A DNA stretch of 64,000 nt from positions 310,001-374,000 of the forward strand of contig NZ_JNYD01000002.1 in the NCBI RefSeq assembly GCF_000717175.1. The letters run 5' to 3'. This document shows, in pieces, positions 1-8,731 of the stretch (its first letter is position 1; each line of letters starts with the position of its first letter). The notes below the pieces were generated by a model. It saw only the letters and a program-made list of their open reading frames with translations. It had not been told where the DNA came from and did no database searches. Origin of the DNA: Pseudonocardia autotrophica (GTDB lineage: Bacteria; Actinomycetota; Actinomycetes; Mycobacteriales; Pseudonocardiaceae). The position numbers were made by a program, and so were the translations under genes.

Positions 1-1
1 G

Positions 2-232
2 CAGGCGATGGTGGTGACCAGCGGGCGGATCGCCTTCACGGTGGGTGGTGAGAAGACCGTGCTGGCCGAGGGCGACGTCGTCGTGATCCCGAGGGGCGTC
101 GAGCACTCGGGGCACAGCATCGAGGGTGAGGCGACCTTCATCGAGGTCTTCGCACCCACCCGGATCGAGAACCTGGTCGGCTTCCTCGGAGGATCCTCGA
201 TGCCCGAGCCTTCCGGGGGTGACACGCGGTGA
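2..232 (+). CDS. Cupin-domain protein, C-terminal part (cut by window edge)
   Basis: The reading frame is open from the first bases and stops at TGA 230-232, so the true start lies outside the window. The visible part has the second cupin half: a Gly-rich turn (EGDVVVIPRGVEHSG) containing a metal-ligand-type His, then a beta-strand run ending FIEVFAP. Single-domain cupins of this kind bind a small ligand or a metal, and the reaction cannot be told from the fold. The stop overlaps the GTG start of the next gene (GTGA), so the two are translationally coupled and belong to the same catabolic operon. Confidence 0.75.
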   Translation, partial: QAMVVTSGRIAFTVGGEKTVLAEGDVVVIPRGVEHSGHSIEGEATFIEVFAPTRIENLVGFLGGSSMPEPSGGDTR

Positions 233-1092
233 GCCTCCGTCAGATCAGTGCGCACGTGCACGTCGAGACCGCGCACCTCGGGAGCAACAACTCGATCGTC
301 GTGGGTACCGAGGGCCTGGCGCTGGTCGACACCCCGCACCGTCCGACCGATGCGATGGCCTGGCGGAAGACGGTCGACGGCTTCGGCACCACGCGGTTCG
401 TGGTCAACACCGACCATCACCCGGACCACACGATCGGCAACTTCTGGCAGGGCGGCGAGGTCGTCTCGCACCGGGGTACGCGGGAACGGCTGCTGCACGA
501 GGCGCCGAGCCACGACTACCTCGCGGGCCTCTTCGCCCGGATCGACCCGGAGGCCGTCGCACTGCTGGACACCTACCGGGTCCGGGTGCCCACGGTGGTG
601 TTCTCGGACGCCCTGGACCTGCACCTCGCGGACGTCCACCTGGAGCTGAGCTTCCAGCCGGGGCACACCGCGAACAGCCTCATCGCCTACGTGCCCGAGG
701 ACGGGGTCGTCTTCACCGGCGACATCGTCTGCGAGGCCGGCCTGCCGTCCTTCCAGGACTCCCGGCTGTGGGACTGGTTCGACGCGATCGAGGAGGTCGC
801 GTCGTACGACTTCGACGTGCTGGTCCCCGGGCACGGTGAGGTGGCCGACCGCGGCGTGCTCGAGCGCTACCGCGACTGGGGACGTGAGGTGGTGGGGCAG
901 GTCGCCGATGCGATCGGCCGGGGTGTGGACCGCGAGCAGGCCAGTGCGGAGATCCGGTTCCCCGACAACATCCACGTCGACACCGAGGACTACGTCGGCT
1001 ACCCCGACGACCTCATCGAGATGTTCCAGCGGCGTTCCATCGAGCGCATCTACGAGGACCTCCGCGAGAGGCCCGACCTCGCGGCGCGTTAG
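229..1092 (+). CDS. Metallo-beta-lactamase-fold hydrolase
   Basis: This 287-residue protein has the metallo-beta-lactamase fold. The metal-binding motif is present as DHHPDHT near residue 63, followed by GHTANS, FTGD and VPGHG, which supply the other usual metal ligands. The family includes glyoxalase II-like thioesterases, lactonases and cyclases. The spacing fits a soluble cytoplasmic hydrolase without a signal peptide. The gene starts with GTG overlapping the cupin stop and precedes a sugar-type ABC transporter, so hydrolysis of a lactone, ester or thioester in the imported compound's pathway is likely. The substrate is not identifiable from sequence. Confidence 0.85.
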   Translation: MSLRQISAHVHVETAHLGSNNSIVVGTEGLALVDTPHRPTDAMAWRKTVDGFGTTRFVVNTDHHPDHTIGNFWQGGEVVSHRGTRERLLHEAPSHDYLAGLFARIDPEAVALLDTYRVRVPTVVFSDALDLHLADVHLELSFQPGHTANSLIAYVPEDGVVFTGDIVCEAGLPSFQDSRLWDWFDAIEEVASYDFDVLVPGHGEVADRGVLERYRDWGREVVGQVADAIGRGVDREQASAEIRFPDNIHVDTEDYVGYPDDLIEMFQRRSIERIYEDLRERPDLAAR

Positions 1093-1153
1093 GGCCGCCA
1101 CCGACTCGACCTCCGGCGCACCCCGCGCCGCGTCCTCATTGGAGAACCCACCC

Positions 1154-2293
1154 ATGCGCATCACGAAGCTCGCCGTCGCGCTCGTCGCTGCGACCTCACT
1201 CGGCCTGCTGGCCGGTTGCGGGGGCGGAGGCAGCACCAGCACCGCGGTCACGCCCGAGGGCACCCAGAAGGCGCAGGCCGCGCAGCAGACCGTCGACGCC
1301 GCCAAGGCGGTCCCGGGCACGGAGGACCTGGGTCCCGCGATCGACGTCAGCTCCCTGCGGGGCAAGACGATCTACAGCATCCCGATCGACAGCAAGGCCG
1401 AGTTCTACCAGGCCGGTGAGCAGGCGATGCGGGGTGTGGCCGAGAAGGCCGGCGTCACCCTCGTGACCTTCCCCTCGGACGGGACCCAGACCTCCTACCA
1501 GCAGGGGATCGCCCAGGCAATCAACGCGGGCGCCGCGGCGATCCTGCTGAACGGACCGCTGCCCTCGACCCTGGGGCCGCAGATCGACGCCGCGACGAAG
1601 GCCGGCATCCCGGTGGTGCCGCTGCACATCTCGGACAAGGGCAGCCCGGTCACCCCGGGGCTGAAGTACGAGGCCTTCGCGCCGTTCAACGACGCCGCCC
1701 ACCTGATGGCGCTCGCCGCGGTCGCCGGGCAGAAGGGCGCGCCCGTGCACGCCCTGATCATCCAGTCGTCGGAGACGGGCCCGGCCAAGGGCATGGTCGA
1801 CACGATGCAGAAGGCCCTGGCCGACGAGGCGCCGGCCGGGTCGGGCGCCGAGGTGATCAACGTCGCGGTGCCGCAGTGGTCGCAGCAGATCCAGAGCCAG
1901 GTGCAGTCGGCGCTGCTGAAGAACCCGAACATCAACGCCGTCCTGCCGATCTACGACTCGATGGCGCTCTACGCCGCGCCCGGCATCAAGCAGGCCGCGG
2001 GCGGCCGCAGCGTGCCGATCTACACCTTCAACGGCACTCCGTCGATCCTGAAGATGGTGCAGGACGGCCAGGTCGCGATGGACGCCGCCGAGAACCCGGA
2101 CTGGGTCGCGTACGTGAACATCGACGTCGCGTTCCGGGCGATGCTCGGGGCCGAGCCGGTGGCCGCGGAGTCCGGCCCGCTGCGTGTCATCGACGCCTCC
2201 AACGTGGCCGAGACGGGCACGCCGCCGCAGAGCGGCAAGGGCTTCGGCGACGAGTACGGCCCCGCGTTCCTCAAGATGTGGGGCCTGGCCTGA
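1154..2293 (+). CDS. Sugar-type ABC transporter substrate-binding lipoprotein
   Basis: The protein has 379 residues. The N-terminus is a lipoprotein signal, a hydrophobic stretch ending in the lipobox LLAGC, so it should be anchored outside the membrane. The mature part resembles the periplasmic-binding-protein type 1 (ribose/galactose-binding) family, with alternating alpha/beta lobes and motifs such as AINAGAAAILLNGP and AATKAGIPVVPLH. ATG 1154 is preceded by GGAG at 1141 and gives a proper signal peptide; an upstream frame extension would destroy it. The stop overlaps the ATPase start (TGATG). It delivers an unknown carbohydrate-like ligand to the permease encoded downstream. Confidence 0.93.
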   Translation: MRITKLAVALVAATSLGLLAGCGGGGSTSTAVTPEGTQKAQAAQQTVDAAKAVPGTEDLGPAIDVSSLRGKTIYSIPIDSKAEFYQAGEQAMRGVAEKAGVTLVTFPSDGTQTSYQQGIAQAINAGAAAILLNGPLPSTLGPQIDAATKAGIPVVPLHISDKGSPVTPGLKYEAFAPFNDAAHLMALAAVAGQKGAPVHALIIQSSETGPAKGMVDTMQKALADEAPAGSGAEVINVAVPQWSQQIQSQVQSALLKNPNINAVLPIYDSMALYAAPGIKQAAGGRSVPIYTFNGTPSILKMVQDGQVAMDAAENPDWVAYVNIDVAFRAMLGAEPVAAESGPLRVIDASNVAETGTPPQSGKGFGDEYGPAFLKMWGLA

Positions 2294-3828
2294 TGACCAC
2301 TCCCGCGCCGCTGTTGGGTGTCACCGGCCTGACCAAGGCGTTCAACGGCGTCCCCGCGCTGCGCGGGGTCGACCTGGACGTCCGGCCCGGCGAGGTCCAC
2401 GGGCTGCTCGGGGCCAACGGTTCCGGCAAGTCCACCCTGATCAAGATCCTGGCCGGCTTCCACGATGCCGACGGCGGCACCGTGACCGTCGCCGGGACGA
2501 CGGTGCGCAGCCCGTTCGGGGCCCGCGGTCTGCGCGACCACGGCCTGGGCTTCGTGCACCAGGACCTCGGGCTGGCCGGCGCGGGAACCGTCCTGGAGCA
2601 CATGGCCCTGGACTCCGGGGGCGACGCCCCGGGCTGGAGCCGGGTGAACTGGAAGGCCGAGCGCCGCCGCGTCACCGAACTCCTGGAACGCTTCGAGATC
2701 GACGTCGACCCGGGCGCCGCCATCGACACGCTCACCCCGGTGCAGCGGGCGATGGTCGCGGTGGTCCGGGCCGTCGGCTCCCAGGAGCTGCGCTCGGGCA
2801 GCGGCGGCGGGCAGATCCTCATCCTCGACGAGCCGACGGTGTTCCTGCCACGCCACGAGGTGGGCCTGCTGTTCGCCCTGCTCCGCCGGCTGCGGGACCG
2901 GGGCGACGCGGTGCTGCTCGTCTCGCACGACCTCGACGAGATCCTCGAGGTCACCGACCGGGTCACCGTGTTCCGCAACGGGCGCACCGCCGGCACGCGC
3001 TCCACCGCCGGCGCCACCCGCGACGACCTGGTGCAGCTCATCCTCGGCGCCCGTGACGAGCACGTCCCCAAGGGCGACGCGGCGGTCCGCACCGACCGGC
3101 CCGCGCTGCTGTCGGCGCGCGGACTCCGGGGGAACCGCGTCCGCGACCTCGACCTGGACCTGTTCGCGGGCGAGGTGGTCGGGGTCACCGGGCTGGCCGG
3201 CTCCGGCTTCGAGGAGCTCCCCGACCTGCTGTTCGGGGCGCGGCACGCCGCGGCCGGGCGGATCGAGCACGCCGGCCGGGCGATCACGAGGCCCACACCG
3301 GCGCGGTCGATGGAGGCCGGGGTGGTGCTCATCCCGGCCGACCGCAAGGGGCAGGGGGGCGCGCTGGGCCTGTCGGTCCTGGAGAACGTCTCGTTGCCCT
3401 TCCTCGCCGGTCGGGCGCGCGGGTGGCGGGTCGACTGGAAGGGCCTCGCCCGGCAGGTGCAGGACACCTGCGACCGGCTCGGCGTGGTCCCGGCCAATCC
3501 GCAGGCGATGTTCGGGCACCTGTCCGGCGGCAACCAGCAGAAGGCACTGCTGGGCAAGTGGATGGACACCGACCCGCAGGTGATGCTGCTCGCCGAGCCC
3601 ACCCAGGGCGTGGACGTCGGCGCCCGTCGCGAGATCTTCGTGCTCATCAGGGAGGCCGTGGCGCAGGGCATGGCGGTGCTCTGCGCGACATCGGACTACG
3701 AGCAGCTGGTGGAGATGGCCGATCGGGTGCTCGTGCTCGACGGCGGCCGGATCAGCGCCGAGATCACCGGATCGAACATCACCAAGGACGTCCTGGCGTC
3801 CGCGGTCTACGCGGAGGAGGCATCATGA
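2293..3828 (+). CDS. Sugar ABC transporter ATP-binding protein, two nucleotide-binding domains
   Basis: This 511-residue protein has the RbsA/MglA/XylG layout of two fused ATPase domains. Domain 1 has a complete Walker A (GANGSGKST, about residue 40) and Walker B (ILILDEPTVF), but a weak signature (LTPVQRAMVAV). Domain 2 has a degenerate Walker A (GLAGSGFEE) but a canonical signature (LSGGNQQKA) and a Walker B variant (VMLLAEPTQGVDVGARRE). This asymmetry is normal in the family. The gene overlaps its neighbours on both sides (TGATG at the start, ATGA at the end), so subunits should be made in step. Confidence 0.95.
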   Translation: MTTPAPLLGVTGLTKAFNGVPALRGVDLDVRPGEVHGLLGANGSGKSTLIKILAGFHDADGGTVTVAGTTVRSPFGARGLRDHGLGFVHQDLGLAGAGTVLEHMALDSGGDAPGWSRVNWKAERRRVTELLERFEIDVDPGAAIDTLTPVQRAMVAVVRAVGSQELRSGSGGGQILILDEPTVFLPRHEVGLLFALLRRLRDRGDAVLLVSHDLDEILEVTDRVTVFRNGRTAGTRSTAGATRDDLVQLILGARDEHVPKGDAAVRTDRPALLSARGLRGNRVRDLDLDLFAGEVVGVTGLAGSGFEELPDLLFGARHAAAGRIEHAGRAITRPTPARSMEAGVVLIPADRKGQGGALGLSVLENVSLPFLAGRARGWRVDWKGLARQVQDTCDRLGVVPANPQAMFGHLSGGNQQKALLGKWMDTDPQVMLLAEPTQGVDVGARREIFVLIREAVAQGMAVLCATSDYEQLVEMADRVLVLDGGRISAEITGSNITKDVLASAVYAEEAS

Positions 3829-4892
3829 GTGCCACGGAGGAGAAGAAGGCACAGCAGGAGAAGGAGAAGGAGGCGGTCCGGGCGTCGGCCGCTCCCGCCC
3901 CCTCCGCCCGCAGGAAGCGCAAGGCACCCGCAGAGCCGGAGCGGTTCGCCCTCCTCGGCGTGTGGGCCGTGCTGATCGTGGCCTTCAGCCTCGTCGTGCC
4001 GCAGACCTTCCCGACCGCGGCCAACGTCTCCAACATGCTGTCCTCGCAGGTCGTGCTGCTGATCCTGGCGATCGGCCTGCTCTACCCGCTGCGGGCCGGC
4101 GACTACGACCTCTCGGTGGCGGCCACGCTGAACCTGGCGACCGTCGTCGTCGCGGTGCTCAACGTGCAGCAGGGCTGGGGCATCGGGTGGTCCGTCCTGG
4201 TCGCGATCGCCGCGAGCCTGCTCGTCGGCGTGATCAACGGGCTCATCGTCACGGCCTTCGACATCAACCCGTTCATCGTGACCCTCGGTATGGGCACCGT
4301 CGTGCAGGGACTGGTCTACCTGCTCTCGAACTCGGCGACGATCAGCGGCGTCGACCGGACGCTGTCGGACGCGGTGCTCTTCCAGCCGTTCCTCGGCATC
4401 CCGATCGGCTTCTTCTACGCGCTGGCGCTGGTCGTGATCGCCTGGTACGTCTTCGACCACACCGCGTTCGGGCAGCGGCTGCTGTTCGTGGGACAGAGCC
4501 ACGACGTGGCCCGGCTCAACGGCGTGAACGTCTCGCGGCTGCGCTGGCGCTCGCTCGTCATCTCGGCCGGCTTCGCGGGCCTCGCCGGCGTCGTGTACGC
4601 GGGCACCACGGCCAGCGCCGACCCCGTGTCCGGTGCGTCGTTCCTGCTCCCGGCCTTCGCGGCCTGCTTCCTCGGCTCGACCGTCCTGCGCATCGGTCGG
4701 TTCAACCCCTGGGGCACGTTGATCGCGGTGTACTTCCTGGTCACCGGCATCACCGGGCTGCAGCTCCTCGGTGCCCAGCAGTACGTACAGCAGCTCTTCT
4801 ACGGCGGCGCGCTGGTCATCGCGGTCGTCCTGTCCACGCTCGTGCGCAACCGCGGCGAGCGCAAGCGGCGCGCCGAGGCCGCCGCAGCGTGA
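3825..4892 (+). CDS. Sugar ABC transporter permease (RbsC-like)
   Basis: This 355-residue integral membrane protein belongs to the BPD_transp_2 permease family. It has a 45-residue, highly charged Lys/Glu/Arg-rich cytoplasmic N-terminus and then about 8-10 hydrophobic segments. The family's conserved loop is seen as NGLIVTAFDINPFIVTLGMG. ATG 3825 overlaps the ATPase stop. With the lipoprotein and ATPase it makes a complete importer. The long charged N-terminal tail is unusual among RbsC homologues, and its role is unknown. Confidence 0.94.
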   Translation: MSATEEKKAQQEKEKEAVRASAAPAPSARRKRKAPAEPERFALLGVWAVLIVAFSLVVPQTFPTAANVSNMLSSQVVLLILAIGLLYPLRAGDYDLSVAATLNLATVVVAVLNVQQGWGIGWSVLVAIAASLLVGVINGLIVTAFDINPFIVTLGMGTVVQGLVYLLSNSATISGVDRTLSDAVLFQPFLGIPIGFFYALALVVIAWYVFDHTAFGQRLLFVGQSHDVARLNGVNVSRLRWRSLVISAGFAGLAGVVYAGTTASADPVSGASFLLPAFAACFLGSTVLRIGRFNPWGTLIAVYFLVTGITGLQLLGAQQYVQQLFYGGALVIAVVLSTLVRNRGERKRRAEAAAA

Positions 4893-4920
4893 TCACCACT
4901 CTTCTCCAAGGAGCACCACA

Positions 4921-6033
4921 GTGAAGGCACGCGGAGCCGTCATCCACGAGATCGGCGCGAAGTGGGAGGTCCAGGACCTCGAGCTCGACGAGCCGCGCGA
5001 CCACGAGGTCCGGATCAAGGTCATGACCAGCGGGCTGTGCCACTCCGACGACCACTTCGTCACCGGCGACCTGGCCGTCACGCTGCCGATGGTCGGCGGG
5101 CACGAGGGCGCGGGGATCGTCGAGGCCGTTGGGCCGGGGGTCACCAAGGTCGAGGTGGGCGACCACGTCGCCACCCTGTTCATCCCGGCCTGCGGCAAGT
5201 GCCGCTACTGCGCGCGGGGCCAGCAGTACATCTGCGACAACGGCGCGGGCATGGAGCACGGCCGCGCGATGGACGGCACGGCTCGCTTCCATGCGACGGA
5301 CGGCACGGACGTCGGCGGCGTCACGCGGCTGGGCACCTTCGCGAACTACCTGGTCTGCCACGAGAACCAGGCCGTGAAGGTACCGGACGACATCCCGTTC
5401 GAGCTGGCCTGCCTGGTCTCCTGCGGCGTGGCCACGGGCTTCGGCGCCGCGGTCAACGGCGGTCCGGTCCGCCCCGGGGACGTCGTGCTGGTCGCCGGGC
5501 TCGGCGGCGTCGGCGCGAACGCCGTGCAGGGCGCCCGGATCGCCGGTGCCGCGCACGTGATCGTCGTGGATCCGGTGCCGTACAAGCAGGAGCGGGCCGA
5601 GGACTTCGGCGCCACCGCCGCGTTCGGCTCGATCGCCGAGGCCCGGCCGCTGATCGACCAGCTCACGAACGGGCAGGGCGTGAACGTCGGGATCGTGACC
5701 GTCGGGCGGGTGGACGGCGACATCATCGGCGACGTGTTCGCGGCCGTCGGCAAGGCCGGGCGGTGCGTGCTGGTGTCCGTCGGCTCGTCGGACCGTCACC
5801 TGGCGGTGAGCCCGCAGGACCTCACCAACTTCGCCAAGTCCATCAAGGGCGTGATGTACGGCGACTGCAACCCCACCGCCGACATCCCGGGTCTGCTGGA
5901 GCTCTACCGCAGCGGCGTCCTGCGCCTCGACGAGCTGGTGACCCGCCGCTACTCCCTCGAGGAGATCAACCAGGCGGTCGAGGACATGCACGCGGGCCGC
6001 AACATCCGCGGCGTCCTCGTCCACCAGCACTGA
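4921..6033 (+). CDS. Zn-dependent alcohol dehydrogenase, NDMA-dependent (mycofactocin-associated) family
   Basis: This 370-residue medium-chain dehydrogenase has the catalytic-zinc motifs CHSD and GHEGAG and the structural zinc cysteines (CGKCRYC...C). The nucleotide-binding turn is GLGGVGANAVQGA. The sequence style (SCGVATGFGAAVNGGPVRPGDVVLVAGLGGVG, given here in part) matches NDMA-dependent actinobacterial alcohol dehydrogenases, which keep NAD tightly bound and are thought to be reoxidised through mycofactocin. GTG 4921 follows AAGGAG at 4908. The mycofactocin biosynthesis genes are not in this window. It likely oxidises an alcohol produced from the imported compound. Confidence 0.9.
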   Translation: MKARGAVIHEIGAKWEVQDLELDEPRDHEVRIKVMTSGLCHSDDHFVTGDLAVTLPMVGGHEGAGIVEAVGPGVTKVEVGDHVATLFIPACGKCRYCARGQQYICDNGAGMEHGRAMDGTARFHATDGTDVGGVTRLGTFANYLVCHENQAVKVPDDIPFELACLVSCGVATGFGAAVNGGPVRPGDVVLVAGLGGVGANAVQGARIAGAAHVIVVDPVPYKQERAEDFGATAAFGSIAEARPLIDQLTNGQGVNVGIVTVGRVDGDIIGDVFAAVGKAGRCVLVSVGSSDRHLAVSPQDLTNFAKSIKGVMYGDCNPTADIPGLLELYRSGVLRLDELVTRRYSLEEINQAVEDMHAGRNIRGVLVHQH

Positions 6034-6068
6034 GCCCTTCCGCGCCCTTCCGCGAACAGGAACCACGC

Positions 6069-6200
6069 ATGACTGGAGTGACCGACACCCCGACCGGACC
6101 CGCGGCCCGGTCGGTGCAGCACACCGACACCCGCCGCGGGCTCGCGGCCGGCATCCGGACCCGTGACGTCGAGACCGTCTGCGTCGACCTCCATGGCTGA
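6069..6200 (+). CDS. Possible 43-residue peptide ORF before the GntR gene
   Basis: An ATG with a short purine-rich leader (ACAGGAACC) opens a 43-codon frame. It ends 8 bases inside the GntR gene that starts at 6193, an arrangement typical of a coupled leader ORF. The peptide is hydrophilic and ends ETVCVDLHG. I do not recognise it. It lies next to a mycofactocin-family alcohol dehydrogenase but lacks the MftA C-terminal core, so it is not that precursor. It may be a leader peptide, a gene remnant or chance. Confidence 0.3.
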   Translation: MTGVTDTPTGPAARSVQHTDTRRGLAAGIRTRDVETVCVDLHG

Positions 6201-6897
6201 CGGCACGGCGTCGGTCGCGCCGCTGCCGATCGACCGCACCAACCTCACGCTGGCCGACCGGGTGGAGACGCTGCTGCGCGACGCGGTCGTCCAGGGCGAG
6301 CACCCGCCGGGCGCCCGGCTGTCCGAGGCGGACATCGCCCGGTCGTACGGGGTCAGCCGCGGCCCGGTCCGGGAGGCGCTGCGCCGGCTCGAGCACCACG
6401 GGCTGGTGACGGTCGAGCCGCACCGCGGGGCGTTCGTCCGGACCCTCGACCTGGAGGAGGTCCGGGAACTGTTCGAGGTCCGGATCGCCCTGGAGGCGGA
6501 GGCGGCCGAGCTGGCCGCCGGCCGGATCGACGCGGCGGGGATCGCCGAGCTGCGCAGGCTCGCGCGGACCGCGGGCGAGGAGGTCGCACGCAGCGGGCGG
6601 TCGGGGGTGTTCGACACCCACGACCTGCACGACCTGGTGGTCCGGCTCGCCGGCAACCAGCGGCTGGCCCGCGCCGTCGCCCAGGTCAACGCCGAGCTGC
6701 GGCTGGCCCGCTCCCGCTCGGGGGCGACCGGGTCGCGCGCGGTCGAGGCGGTCGGCGAGCACGACCGGCTCGTCGAGGCCCTGGTCACGCGCGACGCCCG
6801 CGGCGCCCGCGAGGCCATGCGGGACCACCTCGGGGCGGCCCTGCGCAACACGCTGACGCTGCTGCAACCCACGTACGCGGACGGGAGGGCCGGATGA
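6193..6897 (+). CDS. GntR-family transcriptional regulator (FCD domain)
   Basis: The 234-residue protein has an N-terminal winged helix (RLSEADIARSYGVSRGPVREALRRLEHHG, given here in part) followed by the all-helical FCD ligand-binding domain of FadR-type regulators. A longer start at 6163 exists, but ATG 6193 gives the usual N-terminus. It sits inside the plus-strand catabolic operon between the alcohol dehydrogenase and the old yellow enzyme, and its stop overlaps the next start. It is probably the local repressor responding to a pathway carboxylate. Its operator was not identified. Confidence 0.9.
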   Translation: MADGTASVAPLPIDRTNLTLADRVETLLRDAVVQGEHPPGARLSEADIARSYGVSRGPVREALRRLEHHGLVTVEPHRGAFVRTLDLEEVRELFEVRIALEAEAAELAAGRIDAAGIAELRRLARTAGEEVARSGRSGVFDTHDLHDLVVRLAGNQRLARAVAQVNAELRLARSRSGATGSRAVEAVGEHDRLVEALVTRDARGAREAMRDHLGAALRNTLTLLQPTYADGRAG

Positions 6898-7991
6898 GCA
6901 CGATCTTCGAACCCTGGAAGCTCGGGCGGATCGAGCTGGCGAACCGAGTGGTGATGGCACCGATGACCCGTAACCGCGCGGACGTGGCGGGGGTGCTGCC
7001 CGACTCGGCGGCCACCTACTACGCCCAGCGGGCGGGGGCCGGGCTGATCATCACCGAGGGCACCCAACCGAGCGCCGCGGCGCAGGGCTATCCGGGGACG
7101 CCCGGCCTGCACACCGACGACCAGGAGAAGGCCTGGGCCCGGGTGGCCGACGCGGTGCACGCCACGGGCGGGCGGATCTTCTGCCAGCTCATGCACACCG
7201 GCCGGATCTCGCACGAGAGCCTGATCCCGGCCGACGCCCGGGTGGTGGCCCCGAGTGCCGTGCGCGCCCGGCTCGACGTGGCCCGCGCCGACGGCGTGAT
7301 GGTGCCCGCGCCCGAGCCCGTGCCGCTCGACGAGGCCGGGATCAGGCAGGTGATCGAGGACTTCGCGGCGGCCGCCGCCCGCGCCGCCCGGGCCGGCCTC
7401 GACGGGGTGGAGCTGCACGCGGCGAACGGCTACCTGCTGCACCAGTTCCTCTCCCCGGGCACCAACCTGCGCACCGACCGTTGGGGCGGCTCGCCGGAGG
7501 GGCGGGCGCGGTTCGTCGTCGAGGTGACCGCGGCCGTGGCCGAGCGGATCGGCGCCGACCGCGTGGGCGTGCGGATCTCGCCCGGGGGCCAGTTCAACGA
7601 CATGGCCGACAAGGGCAACGAGGACACGTACATGGCGCTCGCCGACGCCCTCGCGCCGCTGCGCCCCGCCTACCTGCACACGCTGCGCAGGCGGTCCTCC
7701 CCGCTCCACACCGAGTTGCGCAGGCGCTGGCCCACGACCTACCTCCTCAACACCGGCTACCTCGGCGGCAGCGAGCTCGCCGACGTCGCGCCGCTGGTCG
7801 GGGAGGAGGCCGACCTGGTGAGCGTGGGGCGGCTGTTCATCTCGAACCCGGATCTCGTCCGGCGCTGGCGCGAGAACCTCCCGCGTGCGGCCTGGGACGA
7901 GTCGACCTTCTTCACGCCGGGGGACGCGGGCTACGTGGACTACCCCGCCCACTCGGCTGTCGCCGATCCAGAGCAGGGGAGTGACGCATGA
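6894..7991 (+). CDS. Old yellow enzyme-type flavin oxidoreductase (alkene reductase)
   Basis: This 365-residue FMN TIM-barrel protein resembles the NemA/OYE class. It begins FEPWKLGRIELANRVVMAPM, has the substrate His/Asn pair in HAANGYLLHQFLSP, and has the active-site region ending TDRWGGSPEGRARF. Enzymes of this class reduce activated C=C bonds of enones or enals with NAD(P)H. It is coupled by 4-base overlaps to the GntR gene before it and the SDR after it, so it should act on an unsaturated carbonyl intermediate of the same pathway. Confidence 0.92.
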   Translation: MSTIFEPWKLGRIELANRVVMAPMTRNRADVAGVLPDSAATYYAQRAGAGLIITEGTQPSAAAQGYPGTPGLHTDDQEKAWARVADAVHATGGRIFCQLMHTGRISHESLIPADARVVAPSAVRARLDVARADGVMVPAPEPVPLDEAGIRQVIEDFAAAAARAARAGLDGVELHAANGYLLHQFLSPGTNLRTDRWGGSPEGRARFVVEVTAAVAERIGADRVGVRISPGGQFNDMADKGNEDTYMALADALAPLRPAYLHTLRRRSSPLHTELRRRWPTTYLLNTGYLGGSELADVAPLVGEEADLVSVGRLFISNPDLVRRWRENLPRAAWDESTFFTPGDAGYVDYPAHSAVADPEQGSDA

Positions 7992-8731
7992 GCATGATCG
8001 AGGCGCCGTTCGACGGGCGCGTCGTGGTGATCACCGGGGCCGCGTCCGGCATCGGTGCCTCCACCGCGGAGGTGTTCCGCGACCAGGGGGCGACCGTCGT
8101 CGGCTGGGACCTCTCCGGGACGAAGGAGGCAGGCCCGCTCGACCTGACGGACGCGGCGGCGACGAAGGCCGCCGCCGAGGCGGTCGTCGTCGAGCACGGC
8201 CGGGTCGACGCGCTGGTCAACTGCGCCGGGATCATCACCGACAACCTGCCGGTCGAGAAGACGGATCCCGCGGACTTCCGGCGGACCTACGAGGTCAACG
8301 TCGGCGGGATCGTGCACGCCGCCCAGGCGCTGTACCCCGCGCTCGCCGAGGCGCGGGGCGCCGTCGTCAACGTGGCCTCGCAGGCGGCGCTGGTCTGCCT
8401 GCCGCACCAGTCCGCGTACTCGGCGTCCAAGGGGGCGGTCGCGGCGTTGACCCGGTCGATGGCGATCGACTGGGCGGAGGTGGGGATCCGGGTGAACGCG
8501 GTGTGCCCCGGCTTCACGCTCACCCCGATGGCCAAGCAGCAGATGACCCCCGAGCTCGACGCCGCCGTGTCCCGGCGGGTTCCCCTCGGGCGGATGTTCG
8601 AGCCGGAGGAGATCGGCCGGGTGATCGCCTTCCTGGCCTCGTCCGCGTCGTCCGCGGTGACCGGGGTGGTCATGCCCGTCGACGGTGGCTGGACCGCCGG
8701 GGAGCCTGCCCTGCCGATGGGGCCCGCATGA
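7988..8731 (+). CDS. Short-chain dehydrogenase/reductase
   Basis: This 247-residue classical SDR has the cofactor motif TGAASGIG, NCAG after strand 4, the catalytic YSASK, and PVDGGW near the C-terminus. An acidic residue after strand 2 (VVGWD) favours NAD over NADP. It starts at ATG 7988 overlapping the old yellow enzyme stop and overlaps the next SDR at its own stop. It probably interconverts a hydroxyl and a keto group in the operon's pathway. Confidence 0.92.
   Translation: MSMIEAPFDGRVVVITGAASGIGASTAEVFRDQGATVVGWDLSGTKEAGPLDLTDAAATKAAAEAVVVEHGRVDALVNCAGIITDNLPVEKTDPADFRRTYEVNVGGIVHAAQALYPALAEARGAVVNVASQAALVCLPHQSAYSASKGAVAALTRSMAIDWAEVGIRVNAVCPGFTLTPMAKQQMTPELDAAVSRRVPLGRMFEPEEIGRVIAFLASSASSAVTGVVMPVDGGWTAGEPALPMGPA

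Noticed and set aside
6069..6200. Mycofactocin precursor (MftA) next to the NDMA-type alcohol dehydrogenase
   Set aside because: The peptide lacks the MftA C-terminal core ending in Val-Tyr, and no mft maturation genes are present.
4816..6960. Very long open frames on the strand opposite to known genes, such as a 714-codon minus-strand frame
   Set aside because: High GC content keeps opposite frames open; the proteins have no recognisable motifs, and the plus-strand genes explain the codon bias.
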